Source: JAHBNG01 sp039028975
GTDB lineage: Bacteria > Chloroflexota > Anaerolineae > Caldilineales > Caldilineaceae
DNA length: 64,000 nucleotides
Assembly (NCBI GenBank): GCA_039028975.1
Contig: JBCCHB010000038.1
Location: 44,673-108,672 of the forward strand
Direction of reading: 5' to 3'
Part shown: piece by piece, positions 25,220-33,611 of the stretch
Layout: each line of letters starts with the position of its first letter
How positions within the stretch are numbered: position 1 is the stretch's first letter
Translations under genes and position numbers: made by a program
Notes under the pieces: generated by a model
The model's database searches: none
What the model saw: only the letters and a program-made list of their open reading frames with translations
Told to the model about the DNA's origin: nothing

Positions 25220-26452
25220 ATGAAGCTACGACAAAACCGTTCCCATTTGTATAGTCTATTCGTACTTGTCATGCTCTTTTCGCTAATTTTTGGTGCCTGT
25301 GCTCCGGTACAGGACACTGGGGGCATTGGAGAGGCCGCCGTCGAAGAATCAGCCGAAATGGCTGCTGAATCCGAAGGTTTGAGTCTACCACTCATGGCCT
25401 TGGAGGATGACGGCGACCGCGACCACTGGCTGATTGAGCAAGTCAATGTGCCTGGTGCACTCGAAGCATTGCAGGAAGCAACAGGTTCCGAGGCAGTTCC
25501 ATATTCAGGTAGCCAAGATGCGCCAATCCAAATCGCCCTGATCTACCCCTCGGCTGATGTTTCGGACTTTTGGGCTAGAAACTATCTTGCTCTAACAAAA
25601 CGACTAGATCAACTTGGGATTCAGTATGAAACAACAGAGTTTGCCTCACGCCAGATTGAACACGAGTTGCAATCTACCTATGCTACCCAAGTAGCGCAAG
25701 ACGCTGATCTATATGACTACGTCATCTTCGGCCCCTCAGAATTGGCAACCCAGGCTGATAATATTGATAAGCTTGCTGGCACGCCAGATTTCGTCACGTA
25801 TGTATGGGCCTTCCATACGCCTCTCCAATATCTGGAAAACCAACCCGCGGTTTGGTTTGATTTCTCATCAGCTTATGGCGCTCAGGTGATTTGTGACTAC
25901 ATGCTCGAACGCTTGGGCAGTGACGTAACATTCGCGGCCAACCGCGGAATTCCGGGCATTACTGACAACCAACGATCTGGCGACTTCATCGATTGTGTAA
26001 CAGAAAAGGGCAACTGGGCGCTGGCCTACGAACACTATGGTGAATACCAACGTGAAGGCGGCTTTGACGGCACCAACTTGATTTTGCAAGGCTACCCAGA
26101 AGCGACTGTAATCCACAACGCGAATACCGCCATGTCCATGGGTTCAGTTGAGGCACAGGTCGCCGCAGGCGTTGAGAAAGAGATCTTCTCCACAGGGTGG
26201 GGTGGGACTGGTTTGGAGTTGGAAGCGATCCGCGCCGGCCAACTTGACGCAACTCCCATGCGCATGGGTGACGATGTGGGTGCTGCAACTGCAGAAGCCA
26301 TTAAGGCTGATTTAGAGGGCCGTTCCGATGAGCTGCCGCTGGTCTTTCTCGGTCGCATCACGGTCGCTCATGATGAGTTGAGCCTAGAAGAGATCGATGC
26401 CCTAGAGCAGGAAGCCTTTAGATTCTCTGGCGTTGACGCGCTAGACCGATAG
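25220..26452 (+). CDS. LuxP/RbsB-like periplasmic binding lipoprotein
   Basis: The 410-residue protein carries a lipobox (IFGAC, C27) and a type I periplasmic binding fold. Several stretches recall LuxP, the autoinducer-2 receptor of Vibrio, more than ribose-binding proteins: YPSADVSDFWARNYLALTKR, the GWGGTGLELEAIRAGQLDAT segment, TPMRMGDDVGAATAEAIK, and the ending ALEQEAFRFSG. LuxP-like proteins bind furanosyl ligands. Here the gene is the third in an ABC transporter operon, so the ligand is probably imported and not only sensed; a furanose sugar or an AI-2-like molecule are candidates. A very good ribosome-binding site (AAGGAGG) fixes the start. The LuxP relationship is from memory and needs a profile search. 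Confidence 0.85.
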   Translation: MKLRQNRSHLYSLFVLVMLFSLIFGACAPVQDTGGIGEAAVEESAEMAAESEGLSLPLMALEDDGDRDHWLIEQVNVPGALEALQEATGSEAVPYSGSQDAPIQIALIYPSADVSDFWARNYLALTKRLDQLGIQYETTEFASRQIEHELQSTYATQVAQDADLYDYVIFGPSELATQADNIDKLAGTPDFVTYVWAFHTPLQYLENQPAVWFDFSSAYGAQVICDYMLERLGSDVTFAANRGIPGITDNQRSGDFIDCVTEKGNWALAYEHYGEYQREGGFDGTNLILQGYPEATVIHNANTAMSMGSVEAQVAAGVEKEIFSTGWGGTGLELEAIRAGQLDATPMRMGDDVGAATAEAIKADLEGRSDELPLVFLGRITVAHDELSLEEIDALEQEAFRFSGVDALDR

Positions 26453-26758
26453 TAAGATAGCTGGTCAGTTGGTCAGCGTCAGTAGTTAGAATATCGATGG
26501 TCAGTGACAGAGCAGTCAACCAATCGATTCATCCACCAATCGACTCTGCCGAGGCGTGGAATGGTTACGTAACAACTGCCCACCTAGCTCACCTGATCAC
26601 GTCGAATTTGATGGCGGTCCGAATAACGTGTATGATCCAGATAATGGCTAACGTGATGCATACAGGGCTATCTGGGATAAATAGAATCTTGTTTACCTAA
26701 ACAGATATACTTTATCCTGGCTGTGGGATAAGCAACAAGTCTCGTTAATTACCTGTCA
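26453..26758. other. Gene-free region between transporter and YhcH operon
   Basis: I see no convincing gene. The first 60 bases contain loosely repeated GGTCAGT words like those in other transporter spacers. The rest is AT-rich and may hold the promoter for the structured leader that follows at 26759. Confidence 0.4.
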
Positions 26759-26858
26759 GTGGCCTAAGCCACCAATGCTAGTCCGTGCTTCATTGCTGAC
26801 CGGACGGCCACGATGCCTTGCTCTTTCGGGGCACTCGAAGACCATTATTCGAGTGCCC
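26759..26858 (+). ncRNA. Candidate structured leader RNA ending in a terminator hairpin
   Basis: GTGGCC (26759-26764) can pair either locally (GTGGC with GCCAC, 26768-26772) or over distance with GGCCAC (26806-26811), enclosing a GTCCG/CGGAC hairpin (26781-26785, 26801-26805). The two pairings exclude each other. A terminator hairpin follows at once. This is the form of a riboswitch or attenuator, but I match it to no known class, and chance pairing is possible. Confidence 0.4.
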
Positions 26859-26865
26859 TATTTTT
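26829..26865 (+). terminator. Rho-independent terminator or attenuator upstream of the YhcH gene
   Basis: GGGCACTCGAA (26829-26839) pairs with TTCGAGTGCCC (26848-26858), followed by TATTTTTG. The 11-bp stem with a T-tract is strong. It stands only 30 bases before the ribosome-binding site of the next gene, so it either ends the transporter transcript or controls read-through. Confidence 0.85.
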
Positions 26866-26895
26866 GCTTTTTTCACACACCAATTTGGAGAAATC

Positions 26896-27360
26896 ATGAT
26901 CATTGATACAATTGAGAATGCAGATAAGTACATTGGCCTGAGCAATCGATTTGCGGCTGGGATTCAGCATTTGCAGAGTGGTGCGTGGAAAGAGCTTCCG
27001 GTGGGTATCCATCAGCTACATGGCGATGGGGTGGTGCTACAGGTACAAGCCTATGATTCGTTTCCTCAATCCGCGGTTAATTGGGAAGCTCATCATAACT
27101 ACTGCGATATTCAATATGTAGTTGATGGTGAAGAGAGGATGGGATATGGCAAGCTCTCCGATTTCACTATCAGTGTGCCGTATGACGACCAGAATGATGT
27201 ATACTTCCTCGAGGAGAAAGGCCAGTCATCTGGTCAATTTACACGGGTTCCGGCTGGCTCATTTACGATCTTTATGCCCCAGGATGTCCATATGCCTAGG
27301 GTGGCCATTGATGATCAGCCCAGCCCAATCAAGAAGCTAGTGTATAAGATAAAGATCTAG
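26896..27360 (+). CDS. YhcH/YjgK/YiaL-family protein
   Basis: The 154-residue cupin-like protein starts MIIDTIENADKY and has the family's LPVGIHQLHGDGVVLQVQAY (in parts), WEAHHNYCDIQYVVDGEERM and the C-terminal HMPRVAIDD with metal-binding histidines and a glutamate. Relatives sit in many sugar-acid operons (for example yia and nan) and are thought to act as sugar anomerases or epimerases. TTTGGAG five bases upstream supports the ATG at 26896 against the longer frame. Its stop shares a base with a possible GTG start of the oxidoreductase gene, so they are coupled. Confidence 0.88.
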   Translation: MIIDTIENADKYIGLSNRFAAGIQHLQSGAWKELPVGIHQLHGDGVVLQVQAYDSFPQSAVNWEAHHNYCDIQYVVDGEERMGYGKLSDFTISVPYDDQNDVYFLEEKGQSSGQFTRVPAGSFTIFMPQDVHMPRVAIDDQPSPIKKLVYKIKI

Positions 27361-27368
27361 TGACAATT

Positions 27369-28349
27369 ATGGAAAAAGTTCGCTGGGGCATTATTGGTGT
27401 TGGAGACGTAACCGAAGTAAAGAGTGGACCGGGTTTTCAAAAGGCACAAAACTCAGAATTGGTGGCCGTTATGCGCCGCAATGGTGAGTTGGCTCAAGAC
27501 TATGCCCAAAGGCACAATGTTCCCCGCTGGTATGATGACGCAGACGCGCTCATCAATGATCCAGAAGTAGATGCGGTCTATATCGCCACACCTCCCCATG
27601 TCCACAAAGAATACGCGCTTAGGGCGGCGGCTGCGGGTAAACCAGTTTACAGCGAGAAGCCTATGGCGCTAACGCTGGCCGAGTGCCAAGAGATGATTGC
27701 GGTTTGCGAAGAAGCGGAAGTGCCGCTATGGGTGGCATACTATCGGCGCTCGCTAGCTAAGTATATCAAAGTAAAAGAATTGCTGGACGCAGGCGCCATC
27801 GGAGAAATTAGCGTGGCGGTAACCCAACTTCATGTCCTGCCAACGAATGTCAGCGCAGATGCTGTGCCGTGGCGTTTTCGCCCTGAGATTGGTGGGGGCG
27901 GCCGCTTTGCCGATATGGGCTCGCATACGCTGGATATTCTCGATTACTTCTTGGGGCCAATATTCAATGTGGCGGGGAATGCCATCAATACCAATCCCGT
28001 CTATCCAGCCGAAGATAATGTGACTGCTACCTACCAGTTTCAAAATGGGGCGGTAGGTAGCGGCGTATGGAGCTTTACCAGCCCGGTTCAATTGGATGAG
28101 ACCATCCTCTACGGCTCCAAGGGAACCATTCGCTTTTCGAGCTTTGATGATACGCCAATGACGATGATCCGCGGTGAGAAGGCCGAATCATTTGATCTAC
28201 CCTTTCCCCAACATGTACAACAGCCATTTATTCAGACGATTGTTGATGAGCTAACGGGCCGGGGGACTTGTCCAAGTCATGGCAAAAGTGCGGCACGCAC
28301 AACGGCTGTCATAGACCAGATTTTAGAAGGTTATCGAAGTGGCGACTAG
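27369..28349 (+). CDS. Gfo/Idh/MocA-family NAD(P)-dependent oxidoreductase
   Basis: The 326-residue protein has an N-terminal Rossmann domain (VRWGIIGVGDVTEVKSGPG) and the family signature AAGKPVYSEKPMALTLAEC, in which the EKP lysine is catalytic. The C-terminal alpha/beta domain contains GGGGRFADMGSHTLDILDYF, giving the substrate-binding aspartate and histidine. Such enzymes oxidise or reduce a sugar or inositol hydroxyl. A GTG at 27360 would overlap the preceding stop; I prefer the ATG at 27369 because MEKVRWGIIG is a normal start. With YhcH and the IclR regulator it forms a small sugar-processing operon downstream of the LuxP-like transporter. Confidence 0.9.
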   Translation: MEKVRWGIIGVGDVTEVKSGPGFQKAQNSELVAVMRRNGELAQDYAQRHNVPRWYDDADALINDPEVDAVYIATPPHVHKEYALRAAAAGKPVYSEKPMALTLAECQEMIAVCEEAEVPLWVAYYRRSLAKYIKVKELLDAGAIGEISVAVTQLHVLPTNVSADAVPWRFRPEIGGGGRFADMGSHTLDILDYFLGPIFNVAGNAINTNPVYPAEDNVTATYQFQNGAVGSGVWSFTSPVQLDETILYGSKGTIRFSSFDDTPMTMIRGEKAESFDLPFPQHVQQPFIQTIVDELTGRGTCPSHGKSAARTTAVIDQILEGYRSGD

Positions 28350-28458
28350 CGAATGACTCTCCGGTACGCGAAAATTCGTCTATAAGAATGAGGCTCTTGG
28401 GATGCAATTTTGACCATGGTCAATTGAGTCCTCTTGTCCCAAAGTCGCAGGTAAAAAT

Positions 28459-29250
28459 ATGAGTGAAGGAAATGCTGGGAACCATTCCCAGACGGTTATT
28501 AAAGCCCTCGATGTACTGAATTCCTTGGCAGGAGCTGGGCGTCCGCTCTCTGCATCTGAGGTTGCTAAATTATGCAGCATTACTAGGCCAACGGCCTACC
28601 GATTGCTTTCAACGCTGGCCTCCCGAAATTACGTGCGTTCCGATTCAGATTACAATTACACATTGGGGGCAGGTCTACTCGCACTAGGTTCCGCTGCATT
28701 AGATTCGCTAGACTTACGCTCGCTTGCCCAAAGTCATTTGGAAAAGCTTAGCCAAAAGACCACTGAATCTGTCTATTTGGCTACGATGTATGGCAATGAA
28801 TTGATTGTGGTCGATCACCGCACTGGGAAGCAACCTCTGGTCCGTCGCCAATCCCTGCAAATGCGACCTAACATCGGCAATCGGGTCAGCTTACATTCAT
28901 CTGGAATGGGAAAGGCACTGCTCTCGGGACTAACTAAAGATGAGCGACTGGCTATCCTCAACACCTTGAATCTAACCCCCGTTACTGATCATACGATCAC
29001 AGATCGAGAGACCCTAAAGCAGAATCTGGATGAGGCTGCCCAACGCGGATATGCCATTGACGATCTGGAAGGTGATCCCGGCGTCCGTTGTGTTGGTGCG
29101 CCGATTTATGATTATCAGCAACGTCCCTTTGCGGCGATGAGTGTGGCTGGACCGTCTCACCGCATGACGCTAGAACGGATTAGTGAGATTGCCCAAGATC
29201 TGCTGGAAGTGACGCGGGCCTTATCCCGAGAGATGGGCTATTCGGGATAG
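28459..29250 (+). CDS. IclR-family transcriptional regulator
   Basis: The 263-residue protein has an N-terminal winged helix-turn-helix (ALDVLNSLAGAGRPLSASEV, then TRPTAYRLLSTLASRNYV) and a C-terminal effector domain with GNRVSLHSSGMGKALLSGL and GVRCVGAPIYDYQQRPFAAM, typical of IclR. Members usually repress sugar- or aromatic-acid-catabolic operons and respond to a small acid. It is the last gene of the YhcH/oxidoreductase group and probably controls it or the upstream transporter. Co-directional, 109 bases after the oxidoreductase gene. Confidence 0.92.
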   Translation: MSEGNAGNHSQTVIKALDVLNSLAGAGRPLSASEVAKLCSITRPTAYRLLSTLASRNYVRSDSDYNYTLGAGLLALGSAALDSLDLRSLAQSHLEKLSQKTTESVYLATMYGNELIVVDHRTGKQPLVRRQSLQMRPNIGNRVSLHSSGMGKALLSGLTKDERLAILNTLNLTPVTDHTITDRETLKQNLDEAAQRGYAIDDLEGDPGVRCVGAPIYDYQQRPFAAMSVAGPSHRMTLERISEIAQDLLEVTRALSREMGYSG

Positions 29251-29265
29251 GGATTTGTTGCGCGA

Positions 29266-29661
29266 TTATGCATTCTCTCCTGCATTGGCAAAGAAGAGAA
29301 CAACCAACTGCAGAGCCACAAAACCCATAGCAATATACGTAACAAAGACATTCACACCAGTTTGAGCGCCTGCAATGGAATCGCCAATTTGCCCTGTAAA
29401 GAGGACGGCCATGGCAATTAACAGCGGCACGCGTTGACGGGTCAGCATACCGAGCAATAAGCTCATGATCATTGCATTGTTTTTGCCACCCCAACTGGTG
29501 AGGATAAAGCCATGCTCTGGAATGGGAATCCCCATGCTATCGTACCAAAAGGTGGGGTTGGCAAAGGCAAGATAGCTTAACATGAGGTAGATGAGAAGCA
29601 AGAAGAGAGATGGGAAAAGTGCCCACAGGGGTACTTGGTTGTTCCGGAAGAAAGTGGTCAA
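29266..29661 (-). CDS. Small four-helix membrane protein of unknown function
   Basis: The 131-residue protein has four hydrophobic segments (ALFPSLFLLLIYLMLSYLAF; AMIMSLLLGML; VPLLIAMAVLFTGQIGDSIA; FVTYIAMGFVALQLVVLFFA). A TTG start at 29661 is supported by a strong GAGGAGG five bases upstream. The build resembles small uncharacterised integral membrane families (DoxX-like or DUF4345-like), but I cannot name one with confidence. It is convergent with the IclR gene, 15 bases away, and has no obvious link to the neighbouring sugar genes. Confidence 0.7.
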   Translation of the reverse strand: MTTFFRNNQVPLWALFPSLFLLLIYLMLSYLAFANPTFWYDSMGIPIPEHGFILTSWGGKNNAMIMSLLLGMLTRQRVPLLIAMAVLFTGQIGDSIAGAQTGVNVFVTYIAMGFVALQLVVLFFANAGENA

Positions 29662-29987
29662 TAGAACCTCCTCAATGGTTGCGATGTTATTGTTTAGGAA
29701 CGGGAATTAAATAACTCGGTCATTTGGTAGGGCTAAACCCAATTGAAACGCGCAAGTTATTGACGACTCATTCCTAATTCAAAAACACATATCGGCTATT
29801 TTACATTGCGGTACAAGAACTATAGATGGCTAGAAAAGTTCTGTCCTTCTTCCTGCGAATTTACTAGAGTAGATTCGAAGAGAATCGGGACAAGACTTTT
29901 CTGGCGAAGTACATCGTACCACCAGCGAAACCGAATTTGAAGACCATTCTTATCGGAAAAATGTACAAAAGTATGGTGAAAGACAGT
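29662..29987. other. Gene-free region holding a 95-bp inverted-repeat element
   Basis: Apart from the element at 29820-29914 I see only AT-rich sequence, presumably the promoter of the small membrane protein near 29680-29760. Confidence 0.4.
29820..29914. mobile_element. MITE-like 95-bp inverted-repeat element, copy A
   Basis: The ends are imperfect 27-base inverted repeats containing TAGAAAAGTTCTGTCC (29831-29846) and GGACAAGACTTTTCTGGCG (29888-29906). A copy of identical length lies in the opposite orientation at 56000-56094; the ends agree closely and the middle about 40 bases differ. No target duplication is evident. It stands just beyond the 3' end of the GntR gene. Confidence 0.75.
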
Positions 29988-30635
29988 TTACCATTCGGCT
30001 TGTGCTCGTTGGTAAACATTCTCAAGATGCAAACGTAACGCCTTTTCTGCTGCATTCCTGTCGCGCGCCATTAATGCGTGTGCAATGGCCAAATGTTCGG
30101 GTAGAGCCTTCTCAAAGGAATCGGGCTGACGGGCATTCATTGTTCCCTGTGCCCAGATGCTTAGGTTATGCAAATCCTGCATGTATTCGATGAGTTTGGG
30201 GTTGCCACAGTACTGGACGATTACGTCGTGAACCAGGTGATCGTGGGTTATTAAGTAATCGCGATCATTGTTTTCGCGCAGGCGTCGTTCGGATTCTTGG
30301 TAGGTTTCTACCATCGATTGCATCTGCTCATCAGGAATCTGAGTGGTTGCCGTTTTGACAGCCAAACATTCCAAAGCGATGCGCAGATCAAAGACGTGTT
30401 GAAAGTCCTGCTGGTTGATGGTAGCAACGTAAACACCACGGCGAGGTTTGACTGTTAACATACCTGCCTTTTCGAGCCTGCGCATGGCATCGCGAATGGG
30501 TGTATTGCTTACCTCCCACTCTTCTGCTAATGCTTCTACAGAGATCTTCTCACCTGGCGCAAAACGACCTTTTAGAATCTCCTCTTTTAGTGCGTTTTCG
30601 ATTTGTTCGCTTAACGACGCCTTCTGTAAAACCAT
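29988..30635 (-). CDS. GntR-family regulator, FadR subfamily (FCD domain)
   Basis: The 215-residue protein has an N-terminal winged helix with ALKEEILKGRFAPGEKISVE and VSNTPIRDAMRRLEKAGML, and an all-helical C-terminal FCD domain whose metal or effector site residues can be seen in HDHLVHDVIVQYCGN and in later histidines (HLAIAHALM, LRLHLENV). FCD regulators generally respond to organic acids or sugar acids. The gene stands alone, divergent from the APH-like kinase gene, with a 95-bp inverted-repeat element just after its stop. Its target is not clear; the dehydratase or TRAP transporter further right are possible. Confidence 0.9.
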   Translation of the reverse strand: MVLQKASLSEQIENALKEEILKGRFAPGEKISVEALAEEWEVSNTPIRDAMRRLEKAGMLTVKPRRGVYVATINQQDFQHVFDLRIALECLAVKTATTQIPDEQMQSMVETYQESERRLRENNDRDYLITHDHLVHDVIVQYCGNPKLIEYMQDLHNLSIWAQGTMNARQPDSFEKALPEHLAIAHALMARDRNAAEKALRLHLENVYQRAQAEW

Positions 30636-31032
30636 GTAATCCTCAAAATCGACTTATCGCTGATGTGAAGGGGGTGAGACAGAGTAACCAACCACACATG
30701 AGCGACCAATTGTATGAACGAAACAGCATGGAAGCCGGGAGCACCCTCATCCCTTTGCCATGATGTTAGAAGCCGTACAGCTTCTTAGATAGAGGCATTG
30801 ACGCCTCAGAATATGTGATTATACTTCACTTCGACAAAGCAGGTAACCTATGATAAGCTTGCCCTATCAAATCGATCCCCAGATTCATCAAACGCATTTC
30901 ACCTACATCAGAAATTTAGGCATGACGCCGGGCGGTGGAGCGCACCTATCTGTACAGCCTCTGGTTTGAAACCAAGCTGCGGGTGCTCTCGTCCCGTTGT
31001 TTTTGGTTCCAATTCAAAGTGGAGAATGATTG
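30636..31032. other. 397-base region without a convincing gene
   Basis: The region must hold promoters for the divergent GntR and kinase genes. A 39-codon frame at 30850-30969 (+) starts MISLPYQIDPQIHQ but has no recognisable family. GAAGC/GCTTC at about 30769-30785 can form a small hairpin. Nothing else is evident. Confidence 0.35.
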
Positions 31033-32400
31033 ATGAATAATAGAAGAACAAGTTGGCACTCGATTGTATTTGGGATTGTTCCTCATCCTGAAACATCCTC
31101 GATTTTAATGCTGCCAGATGCGAATAGCTCAGGTTGGACATTGCCCGCAGTCGAGCTTGACAGGCGAATGGGATTCTCAGCCGTTTGGCCCGTCACTCAT
31201 GCAATGACTGAATTGTTAGGTACTTCTGTCACGGCGCTACGCTGTGTCACTCAGAATGTCGATGAAGATAATCACACCTATCATGGTACCTTCATTCTTG
31301 AAAATGATGGTTCGATGGCAATCTCCCTACTAGACGGATGTTGGATCAATCAGGATACACTCGCAGAACTGACAATTTCGGATAAGATTGACCGCTCCCT
31401 TCTTCAACAATATTTGGATGAAACGAAGGGTGACATCCCGCAGAATCGGCGTGCTTGGCAACAACCAGATTGGTATAGCACGGCGCATAAATGGATTCGG
31501 TCCTCACTGGAGGCAAAAGGTTACACGCTCGTTGGCTCGATTGAACAGTTCGATAGTTGGGGCCTCACTTGCCTAATGACGGTCGCGACTGATCGCGGAA
31601 CCATATTCTTCAAAACCGCCCCAGGCCTTCCACTTTTTGCTCATGAACCGAATGTGATGATGGGATTAGCAACGCTTTTCCCTGGACAGATTCCGAAGCC
31701 TGTTGCTGTTGAACCGACACTACGTTGGATGTTACTCGCTGGTTTTGGCAGTACACTTGACTCTCTACCCGAAGAAGAAGTGAATGCTGTTCGAGGTGAA
31801 ATCATGCGGCGGTTTGGTGAACTTCAGATTGAAGCCATCCCTTACATCGAGAAGCTACTCGGTTTCGGCTGCTTGGACAGGCGGCTTGCACACCTCATCC
31901 CTCATGCCAAGGAAATTCTTTCTGATAAGCAGTTCATGCTCTGCTTTGAGGCAGAGGAAGCCCAACGGCTACGCGCCCGATTGCCACTACTGCAAAAGCT
32001 TTGTAAACAGCTAACGGACTTCAACATTCCTGAAACGCTCATTCATGGTGACCTAGGTACGGGAAATGTCGCAGGTGATGTCAAACACCCTCTCTTTTTC
32101 GACTGGACTGAGGCAGCCATCAGTCACCCCTTCTTTGACATATTTGATATGTTCTTTGCTGATGATTTGGCAAAGCGAGCCAACATACGCAAGAGTTATC
32201 TATCAGTTTGGGAGACTTACGAGCCACAACATCGTTTGTTGGAAGCATGGTCGATTGCGCGTCCGCTTTGTGCGCTTTACCACCTCATCAGCTACCACAA
32301 TATCTACAGCAACCTCGAGAACCCATATCAAGAGGCGATGCTATACTTCGTCCGTCTCTGGAGCAAACGAGTTCTGGAGTACACCTCAGATCTCGCTTGA
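31033..32400 (+). CDS. Aminoglycoside-phosphotransferase-like (APH family) kinase with N-terminal extension
   Basis: The 455-residue protein ends in an APH/choline-kinase fold: the catalytic loop LIHGDLGTGNVAGD (HGDxxxxN) followed by the metal-binding aspartate in LFFDWTEAAIS. Residues 1-110 form a separate domain (SWHSIVFGIVPHPETSSILM) that looks like a diverged NUDIX-type domain but lacks a Nudix box. APH-fold enzymes phosphorylate small alcohols, sugars or antibiotics; chromosomal members in such settings are usually metabolic. The ATG at 31033 follows GGAG. It has no functional link to the flanking genes that I can see. Confidence 0.82.
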   Translation: MNNRRTSWHSIVFGIVPHPETSSILMLPDANSSGWTLPAVELDRRMGFSAVWPVTHAMTELLGTSVTALRCVTQNVDEDNHTYHGTFILENDGSMAISLLDGCWINQDTLAELTISDKIDRSLLQQYLDETKGDIPQNRRAWQQPDWYSTAHKWIRSSLEAKGYTLVGSIEQFDSWGLTCLMTVATDRGTIFFKTAPGLPLFAHEPNVMMGLATLFPGQIPKPVAVEPTLRWMLLAGFGSTLDSLPEEEVNAVRGEIMRRFGELQIEAIPYIEKLLGFGCLDRRLAHLIPHAKEILSDKQFMLCFEAEEAQRLRARLPLLQKLCKQLTDFNIPETLIHGDLGTGNVAGDVKHPLFFDWTEAAISHPFFDIFDMFFADDLAKRANIRKSYLSVWETYEPQHRLLEAWSIARPLCALYHLISYHNIYSNLENPYQEAMLYFVRLWSKRVLEYTSDLA

Positions 32401-32560
32401 GTCTAGGTGCTTTGCGTTTAGGACTGCTCGCACAAAAGTCGATTCCGATGCACATCCGCTAGGCACAGCGTTTTCGTTTTTGATAGTATCGACACTATAT
32501 TCCTTCATAAACGATGGCTAATAGTCCAACCACTATAAGAGAATTTTATCGTCCCACAGC

Positions 32561-33529
32561 CTATCTATCCTTGCTCACTTTAGCCAGCCCTGACTGCCAC
32601 TCTCGCTCCCTTAAACCAGCGTAGAGCATGTAGTAGCCGTTCACCGTCTCAAAGACTTGCGGCGTTAGGAGTCCATCACAATCCCACTCATTCGAATCGG
32701 CGGATGGCGTGAAGATGGGGTTATGAGGATTCGGCTCGAAGGTGATAAAGTCACGGGTGCGAATATGACCAATCTGCCAATGCTCCTTATATACGCCAGT
32801 AGGGCTACCGTCGGAGCCGCCATAAAGGATGTGGAAGTATTGTGGTCCCTTGAAGATTTCGGCCTCGCGCACGCCATGGCTGTCCCAGGCTTGACCGCTC
32901 CCCCTAAAGATGGGATTGGCTGGATTTTTTGTTACGTTGGCGGGATCGTTGGTTGGGGCAGTAGCGTGACAGAGAACAGGAGGACCCGTTGATTCTCCGG
33001 TGTACAGAATGTGAATCGTCTCATCATCTACAACAACCGAAGGATGGGACGAGCCTTTCTCCTCGAATGGAAATTCGACCGGAATGACTGGTTCATTCGT
33101 CACGCGCGTCCACTGGCCCAAATCGCCATCGCTGACTAAGAGACCCGTTTGTTTAGGAGGTCGCTTTCGCCGACCCAGATAATAGGCGTAGAAATTACCG
33201 TCAGCAGGGTTCAAAAAAGGAAATGGGTATTCGACGGTGAAATCGTCAAACCCATCCTGTTCAGACGGTAACAGAATCGGATTCCGAGAATCGTGCGTCA
33301 CAGCGGCAGGATCGCTGGCGGGCGCGGTACTGTGCATCAACATCCAGTAGTTGTCTTCACGTCGTCTAGCCCACAAGTAATGGATTGTATCGCCAACAAC
33401 AACGGCGTGAGCTGCGGCTGCCCATTCAGGCGGCTCGCAGTAAAATATAGGATTGATGTTTGGAATCCGTTCGAAACCTGCAAACAAATCGAATGGTAGG
33501 GCCTCTTTAGTTTGTGATGAGTTGCTCAT
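32561..33529 (-). CDS. Five-bladed beta-propeller glycosidase-like protein (GH43/GH32-like)
   Basis: The protein has repeated propeller elements typical of GH43/GH32/GH130-like folds: NPIFYCEPPEWAAAAHAVVV, YWMLMHSTAP, DFTVEYPFPFLNPADGNFYA, SHPSVVVDDETIHILYTGES, HGVREAEIFKGPQYFHILYG and TPQVFETVNGYYMLYAG. Acidic residues in WDSHGVREAE and WDCDG stand where catalytic residues sit in the group. I prefer the ATG at 33529 (MSNSSQTKEALPFDLF); an ATG at 33601 would add a doubtful 24-residue start. There is no signal peptide, so it acts on imported oligosaccharides. It closes the operon of sulfatase and sugar transporter, suggesting cleavage of a desulfated sugar. The exact family needs a profile search. 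Confidence 0.75.
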   Translation of the reverse strand: MSNSSQTKEALPFDLFAGFERIPNINPIFYCEPPEWAAAAHAVVVGDTIHYLWARRREDNYWMLMHSTAPASDPAAVTHDSRNPILLPSEQDGFDDFTVEYPFPFLNPADGNFYAYYLGRRKRPPKQTGLLVSDGDLGQWTRVTNEPVIPVEFPFEEKGSSHPSVVVDDETIHILYTGESTGPPVLCHATAPTNDPANVTKNPANPIFRGSGQAWDSHGVREAEIFKGPQYFHILYGGSDGSPTGVYKEHWQIGHIRTRDFITFEPNPHNPIFTPSADSNEWDCDGLLTPQVFETVNGYYMLYAGLREREWQSGLAKVSKDR

Positions 33530-33611
33530 AGAAACTTTCGTAATCTTGCTTGACTGCGCGAGAATGGTCACTAGGTCAATGTGAAAATTGCTAACAGCCA
33601 AAGGGTTTGCG

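Noticed and set aside
26497..26700. A 67-codon frame before the leader RNA
   Set aside because: No ribosome-binding site or family features; it lies in the repeat-bearing spacer.
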